From the NCBI GenBank assembly GCA_039973685.1, contig JBDWKL010000005.1, positions 27,547 through 91,546 on the forward strand: 64,000 bases of DNA. The letters are read 5' to 3'. Of the stretch, positions 26,292 through 33,739 are shown piece by piece (position 1 is the stretch's first letter; each line of letters starts with the position of its first letter). The position numbers and the translations under genes were made by a program. The notes beneath the pieces were generated by a model, which had not been told where the DNA came from, searched no databases, and saw only the letters and a program-made list of their open reading frames with translations. Origin of the DNA: Hyphomicrobiales bacterium (GTDB lineage Bacteria; Pseudomonadota; Alphaproteobacteria; Rhizobiales; JACESI01).

Positions 26292-27584
26292 TTAGTCCTG
26301 AAATGGGTCTTGAACAAGAATAGTATCGTCACGCTCTGGAGATGTTGACAATAAAGCCACTGGCGTTTCGATTAATTCTTCAATGTGTTTCACATATTTA
26401 ACAGCTTGTGCTGGTAAATCGTTCCAACTTCTTGCACCCACAGTCGTTTCACTCCAGCCTTCCAATGTTTCATAAATTGGGATGGCCCGCGCTTGTGCTC
26501 CCTCAGAGGCAGGCAGATAATCAATCCGCTCCCCGTCAAGCTCATAAGCTACGCATATCTTAAGTTCTTCCATGCCGTCCAGAACATCAAGCTTTGTGAG
26601 CGCGATGCCTGTGATGCCTGAAATTTTGGATGTTTGACGCACCAAAACAGCATCAAACCAGCCACAGCGACGCTTGCGCCCTGTCACTGTTCCAAACTCG
26701 TGGCCTTTTTCCCCAAGGAATTGACCAACTTCATTATCTTGTTCTGTTGGGAACGGACCTTCACCCACTCTTGTTGTGTAGGCTTTAGTGATGCCGAGAA
26801 CATAACCAATCGAATCAGGGCCAATGCCAGAACCACAAGCAGCTTGTCCTGCAATGGTGTTTGATGATGTTACGAACGGGTAGGTGCCGTGGTCGATATC
26901 GAGAAGAGCGCCTTGTGCACCTTCAAACAAAAGACGTGAACCGTCTTTGCGTTTTTGGTCAAGCAAGCGCCAAACAGCATCCATGTAAGGTAAAATTTTC
27001 GGCGCGATGTCTTCGAGTTCTGCGAAGATCGCATCAACGGAAATTTCTGGTTCACCAAGACCACGGCGCAGTGGGTTGTGGTGGCCCAACATGCGCTCAA
27101 CTTTGGCGCGGAGAGTTTTCATGTTGGCAAGGTCCATAACGCGGATCGCTCGGCGACCAACTTTGTCTTCATAAGCAGGGCCAATGCCGCGCTTTGTCGT
27201 GCCAATTTTTGTGCCTGTGCTGGAGCCTTCGCGGATGGCATCAAGTTCGCGGTGAAGCGATAAAATGAGCGTCGCGTTTTCAGCTAGTTTCAAATTGTCA
27301 GGGGAGACATTCACACCTTGTTCGCGCAGGCGGGAAATTTCTGCATCGAGAGCATAAGGGTCAACAACCACGCCGTTGCCGATAACGCCGAGTTTGTCTT
27401 GGCGCACAACACCAGAGGGCAGGAGACTGAGTTTGTAGGAGGTGCCATCAATTACGAGAGTATGACCTGCATTGTGGCCGCCTTGAAAACGCACGACAAC
27501 GTCTGCGCGCTCTGAGAGCCAATCTACAATCTTACCTTTACCTTCATCGCCCCATTGGGAGCCAACAACTGCTACATTTGTCAA
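26292..27584 (-). CDS. purA: adenylosuccinate synthetase
   Basis: PurA joins IMP and aspartate with GTP to give adenylosuccinate, the first committed step to AMP. The 430-residue enzyme starts with [18 protein letters not shown], with the catalytic Asp and Lys of the GDEGKGK loop. It continues with GGHNAGHT and [20 protein letters not shown] (IMP loop), and ends with the guanine-binding [11 protein letters not shown]. Length and order are standard. The neighbouring rpoH and serC-serA reproduce a gene neighbourhood common in Rhizobiales. Confidence 0.97.
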   Translation of the reverse strand: MTNVAVVGSQWGDEGKGKIVDWLSERADVVVRFQGGHNAGHTLVIDGTSYKLSLLPSGVVRQDKLGVIGNGVVVDPYALDAEISRLREQGVNVSPDNLKLAENATLILSLHRELDAIREGSSTGTKIGTTKRGIGPAYEDKVGRRAIRVMDLANMKTLRAKVERMLGHHNPLRRGLGEPEISVDAIFAELEDIAPKILPYMDAVWRLLDQKRKDGSRLLFEGAQGALLDIDHGTYPFVTSSNTIAGQAACGSGIGPDSIGYVLGITKAYTTRVGEGPFPTEQDNEVGQFLGEKGHEFGTVTGRKRRCGWFDAVLVRQTSKISGITGIALTKLDVLDGMEELKICVAYELDGERIDYLPASEGAQARAIPIYETLEGWSETTVGARSWNDLPAQAVKYVKHIEELIETPVALLSTSPERDDTILVQDPFQD

Positions 27585-27608
27585 CGATCGGTTTCCTACG
27601 TTTTTGTC

Positions 27609-27623
27609 ATCCTGACACAGGAT
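27609..27623. promoter_or_regulatory. perfect palindrome ATCCTG-ACA-CAGGAT upstream of purA
   Basis: A six-base inverted repeat with a three-base spacer lies about 25 bases before the purA start, in the purA/DMT-transporter divergent region. It could be an operator or leader hairpin for purA. No matching regulator is recognised. Confidence 0.3.
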
Positions 27624-27822
27624 CTGTCTTCAATAAAAACCCGCCATAAATCAGCGTTCACGCTCTTATGTCGGGCCATCGGTTTATAGAAGCTTTGCGG
27701 CGAACTTGCGAGTGCCGAGTTTCATTTAGCACTCAATTCCATTTAAATCACTTGCTTTTCCCCTGCAAACAGCGATTTATCGACGCTGAATAGATGGTTG
27801 CGACTAAAAGGTACGATAAATT

Positions 27823-28740
27823 ATGACGCAAAAAGCATCAGGCTTGTCTGCAATTGTGAACAATGGCGGGATCATGCTGCTCTTTGCTGCTTTTTTGTGG
27901 GGTGGCAATGCGGTTGCGGGTAAACTTGCTAATGGCGAAGTGTCGCCAATGTTACTCACCTTTTTTCGCTGGTTTTTAGCCTCCATCATCGTTGCTTTTA
28001 TTGCCAGAAAGCATTTGGTTGCAGATTGGAATGTTATTCGCGCGAATATTTGGTATTTTGTGTTGATGGCGCCTATTGGCTTTACCCTGTTTAACTTGAT
28101 GCTTTATTCAGCGCTTACTTACACCACAGCTCTTAATGTGACGATTGAACAGGCCGCGATGCCGATGTTCATTTTCTTGATCAATTTCATCGTCTTTCGT
28201 GCAAAACCTCTGCCAATACAATTGGTTGGTTATACGGTGACGCTGGTGGGTGTTTTGTTGACGGTAAGCGGTGGTGACTACAACCGCTTGCTTAGTTTGG
28301 AATTCAACCAAGGCGACGTCATCATGATTTTTGCTGCTTTTTCTTACGCGGGGTATAGCGTTGGTTTGCGGGTAAAACCCAAAATGCATTGGATGAGCTT
28401 CTTATCTACCTTGATTTTCATTGCAGGCATCGTCTCAATACCGTTTGCCCTTTATGAGTGGACAACAACAAAATTCATCTGGCCGCATTCAACGCTTGGT
28501 TGGGGTGTTGTTGCTTATGCTGCGATTGGACCATCTATCATTGCGCAGGCTTGCTTCATCAGGGGCAATGAACTGTTGGGTGCAAACAATGCTGCGCTGT
28601 TTTTGAACTCTGTGCCCATATTCGGCGCGCTGTTGTCTGTGTTGATACTAGGCGAAGCGTTCCGGTGGTATCATGCATTGGCGATGGTTTTGGTTTTAGG
28701 CGGTATTTTCGTGGCTCAGCATTTTGCTAAGAAGGCCTAA
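27823..28740 (+). CDS. DMT superfamily transporter (EamA family)
   Basis: The 305-residue membrane protein has ten predicted helices arranged as two EamA repeats. The first opens with IMLLFAAFLWGGNAVAGKLA, whose W-G-x-N motif is typical, and the second spans about residues 155-300. Such transporters export amino acids, metabolites or drugs; the substrate is not predictable. It is divergent from purA and ends two bases before the convergent rluD stop, so the two genes have little room for separate terminators. Confidence 0.88.
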   Translation: MTQKASGLSAIVNNGGIMLLFAAFLWGGNAVAGKLANGEVSPMLLTFFRWFLASIIVAFIARKHLVADWNVIRANIWYFVLMAPIGFTLFNLMLYSALTYTTALNVTIEQAAMPMFIFLINFIVFRAKPLPIQLVGYTVTLVGVLLTVSGGDYNRLLSLEFNQGDVIMIFAAFSYAGYSVGLRVKPKMHWMSFLSTLIFIAGIVSIPFALYEWTTTKFIWPHSTLGWGVVAYAAIGPSIIAQACFIRGNELLGANNAALFLNSVPIFGALLSVLILGEAFRWYHALAMVLVLGGIFVAQHFAKKA

Positions 28741-28742
28741 AT

Positions 28743-29843
28743 TTAGAGTTTTCGAAGCGGTTCAAGTATAGCTGTAAGCTCACTTGGTAATTCACTTTCA
28801 AAGCGCATGGTTTCGCCCGTGATTGGGTGTTCAAACTGCAATAAAAATGCGTGCAGCGCTTGGCGTTTTAGTGTCTTGATTTTGCCGCCAATCGTATCTG
28901 GTAAGCGGTCTGACTTTGTTTGATACCCAGTGCCGTAAACTGGATCGCCAATAAGCGGGCAGGAGATATGGGTCATGTGGACGCGGATTTGATGGGTGCG
29001 GCCTGTTTCTAGATGGCAGGCGACAAGGCTCGCCATGGCGGTTCCATGGTTTGCTTCACGCCCAAAGGCTTCTAAAATATCGTAGTGCGTAATGGCCTCA
29101 CGTCCACCAGCTGCAACCACAGCCATCTTCAAGCGATTGTTGACGGAGCGCGCGATTTCCGTGTGGATCGTTCCTTTGGCGCGTGCTGGTTCGTTCCACA
29201 CAATCGCTTTATACGCACGGCGTAGTGGGCCAGTTCTGCCGTGGTCGGCAAATTGAGCGGTAAGGCCTTGGTGGGTTTGGTCATTTTTAGCAACGACCAA
29301 AAGCCCGGATGTTTCTTTGTCGAGACGATGAACAATGCCGGGCCGTTTGATCCCGCCAATGCCTGATAGCGTATCACCACAATGATAGATGAGCGCATTG
29401 ACCAAAGTGCCAGTCCAATTGCCAGCAGCAGGATGAACGACCATATTGGCGGGCTTATCCACCACGATTAAATCATCATCTTCATAGACAATGGTGAGTG
29501 GAATATCTTCACCCAGTGGCGTTGGGTCTTCAGCGGGCGGCATAATCAGGCCAACAATTTCACCGGCTTTTAGGCGGGTGTTTGGTTTTGCCTGTTGTTT
29601 GCCGTCAATGGTTGTTTGTCCGCTCTTCACCAAGTCCTTCAAGCGATTGCGCGAAACACCTTCAATGACCATCGCTAAAAAGGCATCCAAACGCGTGCCA
29701 GCATCCTCATCTTCCACAGCAAAAGAGAACTGATCTCCGCTTTCCAGAGATTTCACATCCAAAGGGGTGCGCTTTGTTGAAAATTCGGATATGAGTTCGT
29801 CGGAACTTGGAGGCATTGCTTCCGGTGTTGGCTCTTCAGCCAT
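28743..29843 (-). CDS. rluD: 23S rRNA pseudouridine synthase, RluA/RluD family
   Basis: RluD makes pseudouridines at 1911, 1915 and 1917 in helix 69 of 23S rRNA. The 366-residue protein has an N-terminal S4 domain (TRLDAFLAMVIEGVSRNRL, about residues 47-110) and the pseudouridine synthase core with the catalytic Asp in IVHRLDKETSGLLVVAK. It also has LETGRTHQIRVHM and GDPVYG near the end. The start at 29843 (MAEEPTPEA) is preferred; a longer frame would overlap the divergent gene. The assignment to RluD rather than RluC rests on the S4 domain, the length and the neighbour. Confidence 0.9.
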   Translation of the reverse strand: MAEEPTPEAMPPSSDELISEFSTKRTPLDVKSLESGDQFSFAVEDEDAGTRLDAFLAMVIEGVSRNRLKDLVKSGQTTIDGKQQAKPNTRLKAGEIVGLIMPPAEDPTPLGEDIPLTIVYEDDDLIVVDKPANMVVHPAAGNWTGTLVNALIYHCGDTLSGIGGIKRPGIVHRLDKETSGLLVVAKNDQTHQGLTAQFADHGRTGPLRRAYKAIVWNEPARAKGTIHTEIARSVNNRLKMAVVAAGGREAITHYDILEAFGREANHGTAMASLVACHLETGRTHQIRVHMTHISCPLIGDPVYGTGYQTKSDRLPDTIGGKIKTLKRQALHAFLLQFEHPITGETMRFESELPSELTAILEPLRKL

Positions 29844-29878
29844 TGGCGTTTCTTTCAGTGTAAGTAAACAGGTATACC

Positions 29879-30262
29879 GTGTCTGACCCATTCAATGACG
29901 AAAAACAAGAAGAAGAACTCGATCCTGCCATTCAAAATGTGCAAGTAAAGCTGAAACGCTTAATGTTGCGCTCAACGCTTGTAATGGTTTTGGGGCTTGG
30001 CGCTGTTGTTGCTGCGATCATCTATAAGATCAACCAAAGTGCTGAGCAAGAAGCCTCCGTCTATCAAGTGCCGGCGGTTGTGACCGATGCTGACGTGCGC
30101 CGTGCACGTTATCCGCTGCCTGATGGCGCTAACATTATCGATACATCTTTGTCAGGTGAAAACCTTGCCGTCAGCTATAATGATGCAAATGGCGGCGGTG
30201 TGTTGTTGATCCACGTACCGACATGGCAAGTTTATAGCGTTATGGAATTACCTGCGAAATAA
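29879..30262 (+). CDS. small membrane-anchored protein, DUF6476-like
   Basis: The 127-residue protein has a charged N-terminus, one membrane helix (STLVMVLGLGAVVAAIIYKI, about residues 32-51) and a small periplasmic beta-rich domain (RYPLPDGANIIDTSLSG, VLLIHVPTWQVYSVMEL). This resembles the DUF6476 family found beside RluD genes in alphaproteobacteria; the match is from memory. It starts with GTG and its start lies 36 bases from the divergent rluD start, so the two share a short promoter region. No function is known. Confidence 0.65.
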   Translation: MSDPFNDEKQEEELDPAIQNVQVKLKRLMLRSTLVMVLGLGAVVAAIIYKINQSAEQEASVYQVPAVVTDADVRRARYPLPDGANIIDTSLSGENLAVSYNDANGGGVLLIHVPTWQVYSVMELPAK

Positions 30263-30272
30263 GCGAGCAGTT

Positions 30273-31532
30273 TTAAGCTTTTTCTGTTTTCTTGGTCGCT
30301 GTGCCGCTGCTGGTTGACTGCGCTGTTTTGCTGCGGCTTTTCTCACTTTGAGACGGAAGCGCTTTTTTGCGGGCACTCGAAGCAGGGGCACGTTTTGTCG
30401 CCGATTGTGGGCGAGCATCTTTTGCAAGCTTTAAACCTTTGACGTCAGGCATTTCAATTTTTGCCGTTTCAAGTTCTTTTGCAGGCTCATCTTTTTTGGA
30501 AGGTTCTGCTGGTTTAGCAGTGCTTGCCTGCGTTCCAGCCTGCGCCTTCAATGGCGTTTTACGTTTTGTTTTTGCGGCAGGCTCTTTTTCAGCATCCAAT
30601 AAAGCTTTAATGCGCGCGCCTAGAGCTCCCTCAGAATTTGGCTCGGTATCCTTCAAAATCTTGCTAACCTTCGGATCATCCTCTTCTAATAAAGAAGTAA
30701 TCGCGGTGAGGCTTGCTGCTAAGTCCAAAATTTGGTCTTGCACATCAGGATAGCGCTCTAATTTGTTTTCAGCCTGAATGGCATCTTCTGATCCACCAAG
30801 ATTTTGGGGAACGGCGGCTTTTGGCAATTGTGCTTTGATATCACCAGCGTTGTCTTTTCCGGCCGCTAAGTTTTTCTTTAGCGTTTTGATTTGACGTTCT
30901 GCCACTTGGTTTTCGCGGCGTGCTTCACTCAAAGCCTCGCGCAAATGTTGGACTGAAAGCTCGCCCTCTTCTTTGGCAAGAGCAACATCGGCAATTGGTA
31001 GGCCAGATTTGCTGGTAGAAGGTCCCTTGCTGAGCGTCTTTTCTGAGCGTCCAGCCAGTATCGCTTTGATGTCCTTGCCTCCTTTTTGCAATTCCAGCTT
31101 CAATTCGCGGTTCTCGCGCAGCATTTGTCTGGATCGTTGTTCGAGGCCAGCATATTGGGCATCTCGCTGACGAAGGCGCTCGTTAAGGTCGTGCTCTTTT
31201 GAGCGAATTTCTTCCAAAGCCAATTTGCTTGCTTTGCTAACCTTTGAGGCGCCATTTAGCTTTTCGGTTAGTTTTCGAATGCTTATGTTTTGGCTCGCGA
31301 CTTTTTCAGACTGTTTGGCGAGATCAATCTCAACCTTGCGAAGGGCGATCGCAAACTCAGCTCTGAGTTGGTCTTTCTCTGCTGCCATCTCAGCAGTTGA
31401 AAACGGCAGCTTCGCTCTGAGTTTTCGCACAGCCGTGTTTGCGGCACGTCCCGTTAAAAAGGGAAGCGCCAACAATGCGATAAGCGCGGCTGTCAAAAAA
31501 CCCGCAGAAACGTATAGGGCTATCTGTATCAA
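30273..31532 (-). CDS. coiled-coil membrane protein of unknown function
   Basis: The 419-residue protein starts (TTG codon, after an in-frame TAG) with one membrane helix at about residues 3-26. It continues with a long coiled coil (about 45-250) containing repeated Lys/Glu/Gln heptads such as KLTEKLNGASKVSKASKLALEEI. It ends in a very basic Lys/Ala/Ser/Pro-rich tail (about 320-419). This plan suggests a structural inner-membrane protein with a cytoplasmic coiled coil; the basic tail could touch nucleic acid or acidic lipid, which is speculation. It lies 58 bases behind the EipA gene on the same strand and may be co-transcribed. Confidence 0.7.
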   Translation of the reverse strand: MIQIALYVSAGFLTAALIALLALPFLTGRAANTAVRKLRAKLPFSTAEMAAEKDQLRAEFAIALRKVEIDLAKQSEKVASQNISIRKLTEKLNGASKVSKASKLALEEIRSKEHDLNERLRQRDAQYAGLEQRSRQMLRENRELKLELQKGGKDIKAILAGRSEKTLSKGPSTSKSGLPIADVALAKEEGELSVQHLREALSEARRENQVAERQIKTLKKNLAAGKDNAGDIKAQLPKAAVPQNLGGSEDAIQAENKLERYPDVQDQILDLAASLTAITSLLEEDDPKVSKILKDTEPNSEGALGARIKALLDAEKEPAAKTKRKTPLKAQAGTQASTAKPAEPSKKDEPAKELETAKIEMPDVKGLKLAKDARPQSATKRAPASSARKKALPSQSEKSRSKTAQSTSSGTATKKTEKA

Positions 31533-31590
31533 TTCAGGCTAAACTCCAAAAACTCTCGCCTTTATACACGGATGAACAGAATTTTCGAGG

Positions 31591-32223
31591 TTAAAACGGG
31601 TTAATTGTAGGGTGAGTGGTGAATTTTAGATAACCAACGTTAACGCCCAACCTTGCGCCAACGCCGCTTCTGATGGGAACAACAATCATGTCGCCGCGTT
31701 TGCGAACCGACATTTCTACGCCGCCGATAACGACAGCAGAGCCACTAACGCCAGGAAAACGACGGTAAAGCGCTTCGATTGTTGATAAATTATAGACAAG
31801 CATCATCGTTCTGGTGCCAGCACCGCCAAAGTCCCAACCAAGCGTTGGCCCTTGCCAATAGGCTTTGTATTGCCCTGCGGATTTGGTGTGAAGGACACCC
31901 TCGCCATATTGAAGACCACCAACGAAGGCACCGGCGGCTTGTTCGCCCAAAATGTAGCCATTAGGTAAGCCGTATTTGGAAAAAGCGCGTTCTACAACGC
32001 TTGCAAGACTGCCCGATACGCCGCCAAAGAAGCGATGGCCTGTGTTGACGACCTCTTGGACACTGAACGTGTCATTGGTGTCAATTTGTGCCGCCTGTGC
32101 TTGTGCTTTTCCTGTATCTAAAACACTGACTATCGCAGTGGCTAGAAAAGCTGATACCAGCGTTGCTCTAACCACCCGTTGGGCACCTTGCTTGACTATT
32201 GATTTAGCATTTATAAAATTCAT
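31591..32223 (-). CDS. eipA: envelope integrity protein EipA (DUF1134)
   Basis: EipA is a secreted alphaproteobacterial envelope protein; in Brucella it supports cell-envelope integrity and is CtrA/CcrM-linked. The 210-residue precursor has a signal peptide ending near GKAQAQA and a DUF1134 lipid-binding-like fold. Its hallmark segments are GHRFFGGVSGSLASVVERAF, YGLPNGYILGEQAAGAF, YWQGPTLGWDFG, ARTMMLVYNL and GVGARLGVNVGYLKFT. The family is unambiguous from these. The ATG at 32223 is preferred over a TTG immediately before it. Confidence 0.92.
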   Translation of the reverse strand: MNFINAKSIVKQGAQRVVRATLVSAFLATAIVSVLDTGKAQAQAAQIDTNDTFSVQEVVNTGHRFFGGVSGSLASVVERAFSKYGLPNGYILGEQAAGAFVGGLQYGEGVLHTKSAGQYKAYWQGPTLGWDFGGAGTRTMMLVYNLSTIEALYRRFPGVSGSAVVIGGVEMSVRKRGDMIVVPIRSGVGARLGVNVGYLKFTTHPTINPF

Positions 32224-32348
32224 CAAAGGCTCTCATCATCCATATTTATCTAAAGTCGACCTATAAACGGGCCGGAATTTAACTGTTTGTCCAAAATGTC
32301 GGGCTAATATTTAGCCTCGAACCGAATCACTTACAGAGTCTAACCTAC

Positions 32349-32831
32349 ATGCAGTCGATCATTAAGTTTGTTCTGGGCATATTTGTGGCCATGCTGATGA
32401 CCTTAGCATTTACGCCACGATCTTCGGTTGCAACAACATCAGATATTTATGTGATCAATCCCTCAACGGGCATTGCCATGCATGGATATGATATTGTTTC
32501 GTATTTCACTGAGCAGCAAGCTATTGTGGGGCAAGATTCTCATGAAGTGGAGTGGGATGGCCATTATTGGCATTTTACCAATTCTGCGAATGCAGACCGT
32601 TTCCTTGATGCGCCAGAAGCGTTCTTGCCGCAATTTAATGGTTACGGCGCTTTTGCTGTCGCAACAGGGCGTTTGGCGGATGGTAATCCTTTGATTTGGG
32701 CTCTTTACGAGAATCAATTATTTTTCTTTCACTCTGTGAGTGCAAGAAACAAGTGGGCTTTAAAACCTACTAACTACGTAGAAAGCGGGCGGCTGGAGTG
32801 GAAAAAACTAAGTCCACAGCTTGTTCGTTGA
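32349..32831 (+). CDS. YHS domain-containing secreted protein
   Basis: The 160-residue precursor has a signal peptide (cut near SSVATT, about residue 30) and a YHS-type domain: GIAMHGYDIVSYF, then EWDGHYWHFTNSANADRFL and PEAFLPQFNGYGAFAVATG. Such proteins are often called YHS (seleno)proteins and are thought to bind metal or haem-like ligands. Here the position that is usually Cys or Sec, just after the Gly-Tyr pair, is Gly. It is divergent from eipA, about 125 bases away. Its function is unknown. Confidence 0.82.
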   Translation: MQSIIKFVLGIFVAMLMTLAFTPRSSVATTSDIYVINPSTGIAMHGYDIVSYFTEQQAIVGQDSHEVEWDGHYWHFTNSANADRFLDAPEAFLPQFNGYGAFAVATGRLADGNPLIWALYENQLFFFHSVSARNKWALKPTNYVESGRLEWKKLSPQLVR

Positions 32832-32919
32832 ATTTAAGGGTGGTTTAGCGGTGCAAGACATCGTACCTCAACAATTATAAATGCGGATACGGGCTTTTGA
32901 GTGCCCTTTGGAGAAAAGT

Positions 32920-33561
32920 GTGAGCGATACTATTACTGAACTTTCAGCCAGTGACCTTGGTGCATTATTGTGTAGCAAAGTTTGTCACGATATTATTTCT
33001 CCAGTTGGTGCAATCACCAATGGGCTTGAGCTAATGGATGAGGACATTGATGGCTCTATGCGCGACATGGCGATGGATCTGGTGCGCAGAAGTGCGACAC
33101 AGGCGTCTGCCAAATTAAAATTTGCTCGCATCGCATTTGGCGCTGCTGGCTCAGCGGGCGCTCAAATTGATACAGGCGACGCCGAGGAAGTTGCACAAGG
33201 TTATGTGGTATCAGAAAAGCCAGATTTGGAATGGACGGTTACCCGCCAATTGCTGCCGAAGAACCAAGTTAAACTTATGCTCAATCTTGTCATGTTGGCG
33301 CTGAACTGCGTGCCGCAGGGTGGCAAAATTACCGTTTCGCAAGACGAGAGCGCAGATAAACCAAGCTTCAAACTTGTTTGTTCAGGACCAAAAGCACGTG
33401 TACCTGAAGAAGCGGCCAATATTGCAAAGGGTAAATTTGAAGACGGCAAGGTTGATGCCCATAATGTGCAGCCGTATTATTGTTGGTTACTTGCAAAACT
33501 TTGCGAAATTCAAATCAATATTGTCAATGATGGTGATGATGTTGTGTTAACTGCGCAGTGA
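32920..33561 (+). CDS. chpT: histidine phosphotransferase ChpT
   Basis: ChpT passes phosphate from the hybrid kinase CckA to CtrA and CpdR in the alphaproteobacterial cell-cycle relay. The 213-residue protein has the DHp-like helix with the phospho-accepting His23 in SKVCHDIISPVGAI and NGLEL, and a degenerate ATPase-like C-terminal domain without ATP-binding boxes. A GTG start at 32920 is chosen because GGAG lies ideally upstream. It stands just before cheA, with ctrA 7 kb further on, a neighbourhood shared with other Rhizobiales. Confidence 0.93.
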   Translation: MSDTITELSASDLGALLCSKVCHDIISPVGAITNGLELMDEDIDGSMRDMAMDLVRRSATQASAKLKFARIAFGAAGSAGAQIDTGDAEEVAQGYVVSEKPDLEWTVTRQLLPKNQVKLMLNLVMLALNCVPQGGKITVSQDESADKPSFKLVCSGPKARVPEEAANIAKGKFEDGKVDAHNVQPYYCWLLAKLCEIQINIVNDGDDVVLTAQ

Positions 33562-33739
33562 GTTTCACTACGCAGTAAAACGGACGTTAATTGGGAAAAT
33601 TTTCAAAAAAAATCTATCTAAGTACGATATTTAGACATTTTTCACCTTAAATTTTAGCCTATGTTAACAGTTTGAATGGAAACTCAACGCTGATCAAAAC
33701 CGTCCGGATTGCCGGAAATAGACATTGGTGGCGTTGGTA

